Shown piece by piece: positions 26,251 to 35,000 of a stretch of DNA of 64,000 nucleotides; position 1 is the stretch's first letter, and every line of letters begins with the position of its first letter. The notes beneath the pieces were generated by a model. It saw nothing but the letters and a program-made list of their open reading frames with translations. It had not been told where the DNA came from and did no database searches. Source of the stretch: Agromyces ramosus (GTDB lineage Bacteria; Actinomycetota; Actinomycetes; Actinomycetales; Microbacteriaceae). A program made the position numbers and the translations under genes. The DNA lies in NCBI RefSeq assembly GCF_030817175.1, contig NZ_JAUSYY010000001.1, positions 1,984,001-2,048,000 on the forward strand, read 5' to 3'.

Positions 26251-27146
26251 CACTCCTCACCCCCGTTGACGAGCGAGAGGAACGACTCTTCAAGGCCGGA
26301 TTTCAGCCGATGCAGGGCGCTCAACTCGACCGCGCCGAGGAAGGCGGCGTGCCCGACGCGTGCGGGGTCGGGCTCGGCGACGATGAAGCCGTTGCGGCCC
26401 TCGGTGTACTCGAGGCCCGCCTCGTCGAGGGCGGCCGAGAGCGACTCGCGATCTGGCGAGTCGACGATCGTGCGGGGCGCCGAGTCGAGTTCGAGGCTCG
26501 CGAGGGTGCCGCTCTTCACGAGTCGCCCCTTCGAGATGATGATGACCTCGTCGACGCTCTGCTGCACCTCGCTGAGCAGGTGCGAGCTCACGAGCACCGT
26601 GCGTCCTTCACGGGCGAGGCTCTGCAGGAAGCCGCGGATCCACTTGATCCCTTCGGGATCGAGGCCGTTGATCGGCTCGTCGAGCACGAACACGCCCGGA
26701 TCGCCGAGCAGCGTGTACGCGAGCGCGAGCCGCTGCCGCATGCCGAGCGAGTAGCCGCCGACGCGGCGGTCGGCGAACTCGGCGATGCCCACCTGGTCGA
26801 GCACGATCGGCACCCGCGCCTTCGACAGGCCGGCCGCCGTCGCGTAGACCTTCAGGTGGTCGCGCGCCGTGCGGCCCGGGTGGAAGTTCGCGTCGAGCGC
26901 CGCGCCGACGGTCTCGATCGGTCGTTCGAGCGAGGCGTAGAGCGTGCCGCCGAACGTCGCGGTGCCGGCGCTCGCGTGCACGAGTCCGAGCAGCACGCGC
27001 AGCGTCGTGGTCTTGCCGGCGCCGTTCGGTCCGAGGAATCCGGTGACCCGTCCGGGCTGCACCGTGAAGCTGAGGTCTTCCACGGCGGTGACCGGTCCGA
27101 AGTGCTTGCTCAGGCCCGTGATCTCGATGGGAATGCCGCTCGGCAT
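26250..27146 (-). CDS. ABC transporter ATP-binding protein
   Basis: The 298-residue ATPase shows Walker A GPNGAGKTT, signature YSLGMRQRLALA, Walker B VFVLDEP with INGLDPEGIKW, and the switch region VSSHLLSEVQQ. The C-terminal 80 residues are the extra domain common in BcrA/NatA-type exporters. ATG 27146 has a strong ribosome-binding site (GGGAGGAG, 6 nt upstream), unlike most genes around it. It pairs with the permease that overlaps its stop. Confidence 0.9.
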   Translation of the reverse strand: MPSGIPIEITGLSKHFGPVTAVEDLSFTVQPGRVTGFLGPNGAGKTTTLRVLLGLVHASAGTATFGGTLYASLERPIETVGAALDANFHPGRTARDHLKVYATAAGLSKARVPIVLDQVGIAEFADRRVGGYSLGMRQRLALAYTLLGDPGVFVLDEPINGLDPEGIKWIRGFLQSLAREGRTVLVSSHLLSEVQQSVDEVIIISKGRLVKSGTLASLELDSAPRTIVDSPDRESLSAALDEAGLEYTEGRNGFIVAEPDPARVGHAAFLGAVELSALHRLKSGLEESFLSLVNGGEE

Positions 27147-27295
27147 GCCTGCTCCTCCCGTCGGGGGCGAACTCGGCCGCACTCGGCCGCACCCCCGCAC
27201 GGCCCGGCGACCGGAGCCGCCACGCTCACCATAGCGAGGGTGAGCGCCGCGGGGCATCCTTCGCGCGGGGGATTCGCGCAATGCCGCCCGCGCGA

Positions 27296-28069
27296 TCAGT
27301 TGAGCGGTCGGATGCCGCGAGGCAGTCTTCCACCGGCGTAGAGCTCGGCCGCGACATCCTGCAGGGCGCCGAGCGCCACCCGCTGGGTGGCCGGGCCGTA
27401 TGAGACGCGGGCGACACCGAGCTCCTGCAGGCGTGACGGCAGGGGGATGTCGCCGATGCCGATCACGCTGACGCGCCGTTCGCCGATGCCGGCGACGAGC
27501 TCGTCGATCTCGTCGTCGCCGAAGCTGCCGGGCACGAAGACGCAGGTCGCGCCGGCGTCGAGGAAGGCACGGCCGCGCTCGATGGCGTCGGCGATCCAGA
27601 CCTCGCGGGGGCGCTCGTTGCCGCGCAGCCACGCGTCGGTGCGGGCGTTCAGCGCGAACGGGACGCCCTCGGCGTCGGCCGCGGCGACGGCGGCGGCGAC
27701 CGCGGCGACGGAGTCGGCGAGCGGCTTCAGCTGGTCTTCGAGGTTGGCTCCGGCGATGCCCTCGCCGATCGCCCGGCGGATCGTCTCGCCCGGGTCGCCG
27801 TAGCCGGCCTCGAGGTCGGCGCTCACCGGCACCTCGACGGATCGTGCGATGCGCCCGCACATGTCGAGCATCAGCTCGACGGGGATCTGCTCGCCGTCGG
27901 CGTAGCCGAAGGTGGCGGCGATCGAGTGACTCGCCGTCGCGATGGCGCGGGTCTCGGGGAGCGCGGCGATCGCCTTGGCGCTCGCGACGTCCCACACGTT
28001 CACCACCTGGAGCAGCTCGGGCGCGGTGTGCAGGCGGCGGAGTTCGGCGGCAGTCTCAGCGAGGGTCAT
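27296..28069 (-). CDS. Isocitrate lyase/PEP mutase superfamily protein
   Basis: The 257-residue enzyme has the superfamily motifs VVNVWDVASAKAIAA, ATASHSIAATFGYADGE, VPVSADLEAGYGDP (metal ligand Asp) and GANLEDQ. The Cys loop of true isocitrate lyases (KRCGH) is absent, so it belongs to the PEP mutase/oxaloacetate hydrolase-like branch and the substrate is open. TAGGCT lies 6 nt before ATG 28069, predicting a leaderless message. It is monocistronic or followed by the ABC genes after 149 bp. Confidence 0.85.
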   Translation of the reverse strand: MTLAETAAELRRLHTAPELLQVVNVWDVASAKAIAALPETRAIATASHSIAATFGYADGEQIPVELMLDMCGRIARSVEVPVSADLEAGYGDPGETIRRAIGEGIAGANLEDQLKPLADSVAAVAAAVAAADAEGVPFALNARTDAWLRGNERPREVWIADAIERGRAFLDAGATCVFVPGSFGDDEIDELVAGIGERRVSVIGIGDIPLPSRLQELGVARVSYGPATQRVALGALQDVAAELYAGGRLPRGIRPLN

Positions 28070-28075
28070 CCGTTC

Positions 28076-28081
28076 AGCCTA
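28076..28081 (-). promoter_or_regulatory. -10 element TAGGCT, leaderless start at 28069
   Basis: TAGGCT on the minus strand, then GAACGG, then ATG 28069. No ribosome-binding site is present. Confidence 0.65.
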
Positions 28082-28138
28082 GGAGGAGCCGACGACGTCG
28101 ACGCATGCCCCGGCGCTCGAGGTCGGGATCCCGCGGCC

Positions 28139-29353
28139 TCAGGCGCCCAGCGCCTCCGCGAGCCCGTCGAGCAGGCGCTCGACGTCGTCGGCGTTCGTGT
28201 ACGGCGCGAGGCCGACGCGCAGGCCGCCGGCATCGCCGAGGCCGAGGTGGCGCGACGCCTCGAGGGCGTAGAAGTTGCCGCTCGGCGCGAGCACCTTGCG
28301 TGCGGCGAGGTGCTTCGTGAGGTCGGATGCCTCGTGGCCGGCGAACGTCGCGAGGAGCGTGGGGGTGCGCCGCGCCGCGCGCGACCACACGGTCGCGCCC
28401 GGAAGCTCGGCGAGCGGCGACTCGATGCGTGCGCGTAGCTCCTCCTCGTGCACGTGCAACGCGCCGTACGACGTCGCGAGCTTCGCGCGGCGCGAGCTGG
28501 CGGCATCCGTCGCCCCGGTTGCGAGCCCCGCGAGCACGTCGACGGCCGCGGTGACGCCCGCGAGCACCTCGTAGGGCAGCGTGCCGAACTCGAACCGCTC
28601 GGGCACGGCGTTCGTGGCGGGCAGGAGCTTGTCGGGCGCGATCGTCTCGAGCAGCTCGGGCATCGCGGCGAGCACCCCGCAGTGCGGACCGAGGAACTTG
28701 TAGGGCGAGCACGTGAAGAAGTCGGCGCCGAGCGTGGCGACGTCGGGCAGCTCGTGCGCGGTGAAGTGCACGCCGTCGACGTACACGAGGGCGCCGGCGT
28801 CGTGTGCCGCTGCGGCGATCGCGGCAACGTCGGGCATCGTGCCGATGAGGTTCGACGCCGCCGTCACGGCGACGAGGCGCGTGCGCTCAGAGAGGACGGC
28901 GGTCACGGCATCCGTCGTCAGCTCGCCCGTGGCCGGGTCGAAGTCGGCCCAGCGAACCGTCGCGCCCGCGCGCTCCGCCGCCTGCACCCACGGCCGCACG
29001 TTCGCGTCGTGGTCGAGCCGGGTGACGACCACCTCGTCACCCGGGCCCCAGTTCTTCGAGAGGTGCCGTGAGAAGTCGTAGGTGAGCTGGGTGGCGCTGC
29101 GTCCGTGCACGATGCCGCGGGGGTGCCCGTTCACGAGGTCGGCCATCGCGAGCCGGAACCCGTGCACCGCCGCCTCGGCGCGCTCCTCGGACTCGCCGAT
29201 CGTTCCGCGGTTCGAGAGCGGCCCGGTGAGCACGGATGCCACGGCCTCGCCCACCGCCCGCGGCGTCTGCGTGCCGCCAGGCCCGTCGAACTGCGCCCAC
29301 CCGCTCTCGAGCGAGGGGAACTCCGACCGGATGCTGGCGACGTCGTAGGCCAT
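28139..29353 (-). CDS. Cysteine-desulfurase-like class V aminotransferase
   Basis: This is a 404-residue PLP enzyme. SPYKFLGPHCGVL holds the Schiff-base lysine, VYVDGVHFTAHE the cofactor Asp, and RLDHDANVRPW the substrate loop. The length and the missing catalytic-Cys loop of IscS fit the cysteine-desulfurase-like subfamily, whose reaction is unproven. ATG 29353 follows TAGTCT by 6 nt. No iron-sulfur assembly gene is nearby, so a housekeeping Fe-S role is unlikely. Confidence 0.85.
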   Translation of the reverse strand: MAYDVASIRSEFPSLESGWAQFDGPGGTQTPRAVGEAVASVLTGPLSNRGTIGESEERAEAAVHGFRLAMADLVNGHPRGIVHGRSATQLTYDFSRHLSKNWGPGDEVVVTRLDHDANVRPWVQAAERAGATVRWADFDPATGELTTDAVTAVLSERTRLVAVTAASNLIGTMPDVAAIAAAAHDAGALVYVDGVHFTAHELPDVATLGADFFTCSPYKFLGPHCGVLAAMPELLETIAPDKLLPATNAVPERFEFGTLPYEVLAGVTAAVDVLAGLATGATDAASSRRAKLATSYGALHVHEEELRARIESPLAELPGATVWSRAARRTPTLLATFAGHEASDLTKHLAARKVLAPSGNFYALEASRHLGLGDAGGLRVGLAPYTNADDVERLLDGLAEALGA

Positions 29354-29359
29354 GCAGCG

Positions 29360-29365
29360 AGACTA
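29360..29365 (-). promoter_or_regulatory. -10 element TAGTCT, leaderless start at 29353
   Basis: TAGTCT, six bases, then ATG 29353 on the minus strand. Confidence 0.65.
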
Positions 29366-29427
29366 GCGAGTCCTGCTCCGCGTTGACGGGTCGCGTGAAC
29401 CGTGACAGACTCTCGCCGGACGGGAAG

Positions 29428-29441
29428 GGAAAGCGCTATCC
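29428..29441 (+). promoter_or_regulatory. LacI-type operator candidate, distal
   Basis: GGAAAGCGCTATCC: a CG-centred 14-bp palindrome with one mismatched pair, of the form bound by LacI-family sugar regulators. Its centre is 26 bp upstream of the proximal copy. Confidence 0.5.
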
Positions 29442-29453
29442 GTCTTCCAGCAG

Positions 29454-29482
29454 TTGAAACGTTCCACCATTTTGGTGAGATT
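29454..29482 (+). promoter_or_regulatory. Promoter with overlapping LacI-type operator for the lyase gene
   Basis: TTGAAA at 29454-29459 and GAGATT at 29477-29482 are 17 bp apart and could be -35 and -10. The CG-centred near-palindrome TGAAACGTTCCA (29455-29466) covers the -35, so a bound LacI-type repressor would block it. No lacI gene is in the window. Confidence 0.5.
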
Positions 29483-29519
29483 CGTGTCAGTTCCACGTCG
29501 ACGATGACAGGAGAAACGA

Positions 29520-32500
29520 TTGTCACGACAGCAGGCCCGTTCGGGCCCACCATCCGAGGAAAGCGCCGCCGCGCGGGTGCCCCTGCTCCGGCGCCAAGCC
29601 CGGCGGGGTGTCATCGCCGTCGCGCTCACGGCCGCGATGATGGGCACTCCGATGGCCGCGGTCGGCGCCCACGCCGCCGAGCCGGAGCTGCTCTGGCGGT
29701 TCGACTTCGGCACCGCGAGCTCGCCGGTGGAGTCCGGATGGACGGGCATGACTCGCCAGGTGCTCTACACCCCTGAGCGCGGCTACGGGCTGAAGGATGC
29801 CACGGGCATGATCGATCGCGACCGCGGCAGCGCGGTCGACGCAGTGATGCGCGACTTCGTGCTGTATCAGGGCGGCACCTACGAGGTCCTGGTCGACGTC
29901 GAGCCGGGCTATTACACGGTCGGCGCCGTGATCGGCGACTGGATCGGCTCGGCGAACACGATCCTCACCCTCGAGGGCGCCGTGCAGGAGCGCGTGACCA
30001 CCAGCCGCGAGGGCTTCGCCACGCCGTCGTATCCCGGCATCCGCGTGGTCGACGGCCAGCTCAATGTCGTGGTCGGCGGCAACACCGCCCACCTGAACGG
30101 GCTCACGGTCGCGAAGGAGGACCTCGTGGTCCCGCCCGCCGTGAGCGGGCTGGCCGTCGGGCAGGTCGCGCTCGATGCGGAGCCGCCGAGCGTCGAGCTC
30201 ACCTGGAACCCGGCGGAGGGCGCGACCGCCTACCGGGTCTATCGGGCACTCGAGGGCGAGGCACCCGAGCTGCTCGCCGAGGTGACCGGAAGCTCGCACG
30301 TCGACGTCACGGCAGAGCTCACGAAACGCTACAGCTATCTGGTCACGTGGGTGAACGCCGACGGTCTCGAGTCCGTGCCGTCGCAGAGCGTCGACGTCAC
30401 GATGGTCGACCCGACGATCCCGGTGCCCGCGCAACCCGAAGGGCTCGCGGTCGACCAGATCGAGAAGTCCCGGCTCGTCGTCACCTGGGACGCCGTGGAG
30501 GGGGCGAGGCAGTACCGCATCCACCGGGCGAACAGCGCAGAGGGCCCGTTCGAACTGGCGGGCACGACCGCCGGTCTCTCATTCGAGGACACCGACGTGC
30601 TCACCGCGGTGCCGTACTTCTACACGGTGACGGCGCTCAACGCCGGCGGCGTATCGGAGGCGTCGTCGGTGCTCGAGACCCCCGCGGTCGTCGTTCGCCA
30701 GGCCGAGTACCTCGACCGGGGCAGCGTGGCCGTGCGCACCGAAGCGGGTGTCTTCCTGAGCTGGCGACTGCTCGGCAGCGACCCGAGCGACATCGCCTTC
30801 CACGTCTTCCGTGACGGCGATCGCATCACGACGTCGCCGGTCACCGGCGCGACGAACTTCGTCGATGCCTCGGGCAGCGACACCTCGACCTACCGGATCT
30901 CCGCCCTCGACGTCGACCCGAACGGCGTCGAGACGTGGGCGGGCGCCGAGTTCGCGGTCTGGGGCCGGCAGTACACCTCGATCCCGCTCGACGTGCCCGA
31001 GCCCGACTACTCGTACATCAGCCCCAGCTCCGAGTACTCCTACTCGGCGAACGACGCCAGTGTCGGCGACCTCGACGGCGACGGCGAGTACGAGATCGTG
31101 CTGAAGTGGGACCCGAGCAACTCGAAGGACAACGCCTCGGGCGGCACCACGGGTCCGGTCATCATCGACGCCTACAAGCTCGACGGCACCCGACTCTGGC
31201 GGGTGAACCTCGGCGGCAACATCCGCGCCGGCGCCCACTACACGCAGTTCCTCGTCTACGACTTCGACGGCAACGGCCGTGCCGAACTGATGGCCAAGAC
31301 CGCCGATGGCACGCGCGACGGGCTGGGCACCGTGATCGGCGATCCGGATGTCTCGTACCGCGAGGGCGGCCGCATCCTCAAGGGCCCCGAGTTCCTCACT
31401 GTCTTCGACGGCGTCACCGGCGCCGCGGTCGACACGGTCGACTACAGCCCCGAACGCGGAGACCCAGCGAGCTGGGGCGACTCACGCGGCAACCGGGTCG
31501 ATCGGTTCCTCGCCGCCGTGGCCTACCTCGACGGCGAGAAGCCGAGCGCGGTGTTCGCCCGCGGCTACTACTCGAAGGCAGAGCTCACCGCCTACGACTT
31601 CGACGGCACCGACCTCACGCGGCGGTGGGAATTCTCTTCGGCCGACGACGGCAACTCGGCGTACGGCGGCCAGGGCAACCACAACCTCGCGGTGGCCGAC
31701 GTCGACGCCGACGGCAAGGACGAGATCGTCTACGGCTCCGCGACGATCGACGACGACGGCACGGGCCTCTATTCGACTCGTCTTCGTCACGGCGACGCGC
31801 TGCACGTGAGCGACTTCGACCCGGCGAGGCCGGGATACGAGGTGTTCGCCGCCCATGAGGACATCGGCGAGAACGGCGGCATCGGGGCGACCTTCCGCGA
31901 TGCCCGCACCGGGGAGGTCATCTGGAACATGAAGGCGAAGGTTGACGTGGGCCGGGGGGCCGCGGGCGACATCGACCCGCGGCATCCGGGAGCCGAAGGC
32001 TGGGCCGTGAACAAGACCGGCGAGTGGAACAGCCGTGAGGGCGAGCTTCGCTCGGCATCGGGCGAGCTCATCTCGAATGACATCCCGGCACCGAACTTCC
32101 TCACCTGGTGGGACGGCGACCTGCTCCGGGAGATCACCGACCACGACTTCGACGAGACGACGAAGCGCGGTGTCGGAACGATCTCGAAGTGGGACTGGGA
32201 GGCTCACGACGAGGTCGAGATCTTCCGCGCCGAGGGCACGCTGACGAACAACTCCACGAAAGGCAACGCCGTGGTGCAGGCCGACCTGCTGGGCGACTGG
32301 CGTGAGGAGCTCGTCTACCGCACCGAGGACTCGAGCGAGCTGCGCCTGTACACGACGGTCGACCCGACCGAGCACCGGATCCCCACGCTGATGCACGACC
32401 CCGTGTATCGACTGGGCGTCGCCTGGCAGAACATCGGCTACAACCAGCCGCCGCACACGAGCTTCTTCCTCGGTGACGGCATGGCGCCGGCGCCGCATCC

Positions 32501-33137
32501 CCGTGCGACCTTCATCGGGGCGCCGGATGGGCTCGGCGAACCCGTGCCGGGCGATGCAGCAGCGGCGCCGGCTCGCGGGAAGCTCTCCGACGACAATGGC
32601 TGGGACACCGGGCTCGATGACGGCGCCTATACCGTGTCGATGAACCTGTGGTGGGGCGACAATGCGACGGCCTACCGCCTGTTCGAGAACGGCGTGCTCA
32701 TTCACGAGCAGCTGTTGTCCGACCGCACGCCGAACGCGCAGCGGGCCGACGTGTCGGTCACCCGGCGTGCCAACGGCGAGTACGTCTACACGTGCGAGCT
32801 CACCAATCAGCACGGCACCACGAGGTGCGGCGAGCACACGGTCAGCGTGACGGATGCGGGACCCGGCCGGCCCGCGCTGTCGTCCGACAATCCCGACGGC
32901 GACGGCACCTACTCCGTGACGATGAACCTCTGGTGGGGCACGAACGGGTCGACGTACCGGCTCTACGAGGACGGCGTGCTCATCGACACGCAGAGGCTCG
33001 TCGAAGCGACCCCGGGTGCGCAGTCGGCGACGACGAGCCTGACGGGCCGCGCTCCCGGCGTGCATGTCTACCGCGCCGAGCTCGAGAACGCCCTCGGCGT
33101 CACCGAATCGAGGCAACTCGAGGTGCGCGTGCGCTGA
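29520..33137 (+). CDS. Secreted rhamnogalacturonan lyase, polysaccharide lyase family 11
   Basis: The product has 1205 residues. After a basic N-terminus and signal peptide (cut near AHAA, about residue 52) comes a galactose-binding-like domain (WRFDFGTASSP, NTAHLNG), then two fibronectin type III domains (about 208-395). The PL11 catalytic beta-propeller spans about 396-1010, with DRGSVAVR, GVFLSWRLLG, repeated DLDGDGEYE-type calcium loops and VAWQNIGYNQPPHTSFFLGDGM at its end. Two C-terminal Ig-like modules repeat YTVSMNLWWG and YRLFENGVLI. It cleaves rhamnogalacturonan I, a plant pectin, outside the cell. The TTG start has AGGAG 6 nt upstream. It stands alone, with no sugar transporter next to it. 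Confidence 0.9.
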   Translation: MSRQQARSGPPSEESAAARVPLLRRQARRGVIAVALTAAMMGTPMAAVGAHAAEPELLWRFDFGTASSPVESGWTGMTRQVLYTPERGYGLKDATGMIDRDRGSAVDAVMRDFVLYQGGTYEVLVDVEPGYYTVGAVIGDWIGSANTILTLEGAVQERVTTSREGFATPSYPGIRVVDGQLNVVVGGNTAHLNGLTVAKEDLVVPPAVSGLAVGQVALDAEPPSVELTWNPAEGATAYRVYRALEGEAPELLAEVTGSSHVDVTAELTKRYSYLVTWVNADGLESVPSQSVDVTMVDPTIPVPAQPEGLAVDQIEKSRLVVTWDAVEGARQYRIHRANSAEGPFELAGTTAGLSFEDTDVLTAVPYFYTVTALNAGGVSEASSVLETPAVVVRQAEYLDRGSVAVRTEAGVFLSWRLLGSDPSDIAFHVFRDGDRITTSPVTGATNFVDASGSDTSTYRISALDVDPNGVETWAGAEFAVWGRQYTSIPLDVPEPDYSYISPSSEYSYSANDASVGDLDGDGEYEIVLKWDPSNSKDNASGGTTGPVIIDAYKLDGTRLWRVNLGGNIRAGAHYTQFLVYDFDGNGRAELMAKTADGTRDGLGTVIGDPDVSYREGGRILKGPEFLTVFDGVTGAAVDTVDYSPERGDPASWGDSRGNRVDRFLAAVAYLDGEKPSAVFARGYYSKAELTAYDFDGTDLTRRWEFSSADDGNSAYGGQGNHNLAVADVDADGKDEIVYGSATIDDDGTGLYSTRLRHGDALHVSDFDPARPGYEVFAAHEDIGENGGIGATFRDARTGEVIWNMKAKVDVGRGAAGDIDPRHPGAEGWAVNKTGEWNSREGELRSASGELISNDIPAPNFLTWWDGDLLREITDHDFDETTKRGVGTISKWDWEAHDEVEIFRAEGTLTNNSTKGNAVVQADLLGDWREELVYRTEDSSELRLYTTVDPTEHRIPTLMHDPVYRLGVAWQNIGYNQPPHTSFFLGDGMAPAPHPRATFIGAPDGLGEPVPGDAAAAPARGKLSDDNGWDTGLDDGAYTVSMNLWWGDNATAYRLFENGVLIHEQLLSDRTPNAQRADVSVTRRANGEYVYTCELTNQHGTTRCGEHTVSVTDAGPGRPALSSDNPDGDGTYSVTMNLWWGTNGSTYRLYEDGVLIDTQRLVEATPGAQSATTSLTGRAPGVHVYRAELENALGVTESRQLEVRVR

Positions 33138-33150
33138 GCACGCCCCATGA

Positions 33151-33183
33151 CGGATGGTCCGGATGTCGCATCCGGGCCATCCG
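33151..33183 (+). terminator. Strong stem-loop terminator after the lyase gene
   Basis: A 15-bp stem with one G-U pair and the loop TCG, 14 bp after the stop codon. No T tract follows, as is common in high-GC actinobacteria. Confidence 0.7.
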
Positions 33184-33225
33184 CGCTCTCACCGCACGCC
33201 GTATCCCCGCCGCGCCGGGCAGGGC

Positions 33226-33231
33226 TAGCAT
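33226..33231 (+). promoter_or_regulatory. -10 element TAGCAT, leaderless start at 33238
   Basis: TAGCAT, then GCAGAC, then ATG 33238. No ribosome-binding site is present. Confidence 0.65.
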
Positions 33232-33237
33232 GCAGAC

Positions 33238-34158
33238 ATGGGCGAGGTGGGCGCCGAGGCATCCCAGGCAGGTGAAGCACCCGAGGCGCCGCAGGCGCGG
33301 CGGTTCTCGGTCAACGCGCTCGTCGACGGCTTCTTCTTCGTGTTCGCCGGCCTGGCGTCAGTGTGGCTCGCGTGGCTCGTGCTCACAGAGTCGTTCTCGT
33401 TCGGCTGGTGGGGCATTGCGTTCTTCGTGCTGTTCTGGGTGGTGCTCGCCTATCTCGTGCTGCCGCGGTTGCACCGCATCCTCACCGCGATCTACGTGCC
33501 CGACTACTTCATCGGCCGCGCCCGCACGAGCGACGGACTGCTCGGTGATCCCGTGAACCTCGCGCTCGACGGCGACGAGGCGTCGCTGCACGCCGCCCTC
33601 CGCACGGCGGGCTGGACGCGGGCCGACGACGTCGGGGCGGTCTCGAGCTGGCGCATCATCGCCTCCACCGTCACGCGCCGCAGCTACGACGAGGCCCCGG
33701 TGAGTCCGCTGTTCCTGTTCGGGCGGCAGCAGGACTTCGCCTACCAGCAGGAGGTCGAGGGCAACCCCGCGCGCCGCCATCACGTGCGGTTCTGGCGCAC
33801 GCCCGAAGGCTGGCTCCTGCCCGGTGGCCGTCGGGTCGACTGGCTCGCGGCGGGAACGTTCGATCGCGCCGTGGGGTTCTCGCTCTTCACGCTGCAGATC
33901 ACCCACAAGATCGACGCCGACACCGACGTCGAGCGCGACCACATCGTGACGACGGTGCTCGCGGCGAATGCCACCGCGCGCGTCGACGTGCTCGCCGACT
34001 TCTCCACGGGCTATCACTCCCGAAACGGCGGCGGTGATTCGATCCGCACCGACGGTGACCTGCCGGTGCTCGACCTGCGCCGCGTGCCGGCCGGGACGAT
34101 CACGGCGATGGATGCCCCGGCGCATCCGCTTCCCGCCGATGCCGAGGTGACATCGTGA
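33238..34158 (+). CDS. Membrane protein with LssY C-terminal-like domain
   Basis: The product has 306 residues. Two helices lie at about 28-50 and 58-80; the rest is soluble. YVPDYFIGRARTSDGLLGDPVNLAL, LHAALRTAGWTRADD, SPLFLFGRQQDFAYQQEVEG and RHHVRFWRT match the LssY C-terminal domain (PF14067), a domain of unknown function found alone or fused to phosphatase-like domains. The end overlaps the next gene (GTGA), so the two are likely co-translated. Confidence 0.75.
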   Translation: MGEVGAEASQAGEAPEAPQARRFSVNALVDGFFFVFAGLASVWLAWLVLTESFSFGWWGIAFFVLFWVVLAYLVLPRLHRILTAIYVPDYFIGRARTSDGLLGDPVNLALDGDEASLHAALRTAGWTRADDVGAVSSWRIIASTVTRRSYDEAPVSPLFLFGRQQDFAYQQEVEGNPARRHHVRFWRTPEGWLLPGGRRVDWLAAGTFDRAVGFSLFTLQITHKIDADTDVERDHIVTTVLAANATARVDVLADFSTGYHSRNGGGDSIRTDGDLPVLDLRRVPAGTITAMDAPAHPLPADAEVTS

Positions 34159-34700
34159 CGGTCGAGAAGCGTCCCGCGTTCGAGCCGCCGGCCGCGCTCA
34201 TCCGACCAGAGCCGACACCGCCGACGATGCACCGACCGGCTGCGACCGCTTTCGGTGCGCTCCTCGTCGTGGCGCGCGTGCTCGCGGGCGTGGCCTGGCT
34301 GGTCTCGCTGTGGCTGTCATGGCCCCGGCTCGTCGCCGAGGAACTCGAGATCACGATCGACTCGGTGCCGGCCGAAGAGGCGTCGAACATCGTCCTCGCG
34401 GTGATCCTCGTCGGCGGTGCGGTCGTTCTCGGTGTCGAGCTCGTGCTGGCCCTGCTCGTCTACCGAGGCAGCAACTGGGCGCGCATCACGGTAATGGTGT
34501 TCGCGACACTCAGCGTCTCGTTGGCCGCGATCGACTACTCCACGGGCGAGACCGAGATCTCCCTGCGCACCACCCTCTTCACGCTCGCGCTCGACATCCT
34601 CGTGCTACTCGCCCTCTCGAGCCGCAACGCTCGGGCATACGCGAGGCGTCCTCGGGTTTCGCGCCACGCTCGGCCCGCGAGGAGCACCCTGAGCGCGTGA
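34155..34700 (+). CDS. Small hypothetical membrane protein
   Basis: I do not recognise this 181-residue protein. It has a proline-rich N-terminus, then four predicted helices (about 33-55, 79-103, 112-128, 138-155) and a basic tail. GTG 34155 overlaps the LssY-like gene's stop, and GTG 34697 of the next, truncated gene overlaps its own stop, so it is the middle gene of a coupled trio. Confidence 0.65.
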   Translation: MTVEKRPAFEPPAALIRPEPTPPTMHRPAATAFGALLVVARVLAGVAWLVSLWLSWPRLVAEELEITIDSVPAEEASNIVLAVILVGGAVVLGVELVLALLVYRGSNWARITVMVFATLSVSLAAIDYSTGETEISLRTTLFTLALDILVLLALSSRNARAYARRPRVSRHARPARSTLSA

Positions 34701-34990
34701 CTCGTGCGACCGCGATCGTCATGTGGACGCTCCTCTTCTGGCTCATCACGATCGTCCTCGTGTTCGCGGGCATCCGGGTGGGAACCGATGGGCCGCTCAT
34801 CGTGACCGGCATCCCAGCAGAGGGCGACACCTTCGAGCGTCGCTACGTCGAGAATGCGTGGCTCGCCTACCTGCACATCGTGCCGGGCGTGCTCTACGTC
34901 GTCGGCGCGCCGCTCCAGCTGTGGCGGCGCTTCCGTGAGCGTCACTTCACGTTCCATCGCCGGTTCGGTCGGGTACGCTCGCTTCGCTCG
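34697..34990 (+). pseudogene. Truncated DUF2306-like membrane protein gene
   Basis: GTG 34697 overlaps the previous stop (GTGA). About 93 normal codons follow: a first helix (MWTLLFWLITIVLVFAGI), then NAWLAYLHIVPGVLYVVGAPLQL and FHRRFGRV, the usual start of a DUF2306-type protein. The further helices of the family are missing. At 34967 the sequence enters a palindrome and then the antisense strand of trhO, where the frame stays open without coding sense until 35935. The gene is thus cut at its 3-prime side with no stop of its own. Confidence 0.72.
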
Positions 34991-35000
34991 CTACTCGACC
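34967..35000. repeat. Imperfect palindrome at the truncation point
   Basis: Outer arms GGTCGGGTA (34967-34975) and TACTCGACC (34992-35000) pair with one G-U; between them GCTCGCT is repeated directly. The form resembles the dispersed palindromes with GGTCGAGTAGCGAGC arms that I recall from Microbacteriaceae genomes. It supplies the TAG stop of trhO (34991-34993). Confidence 0.6.
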
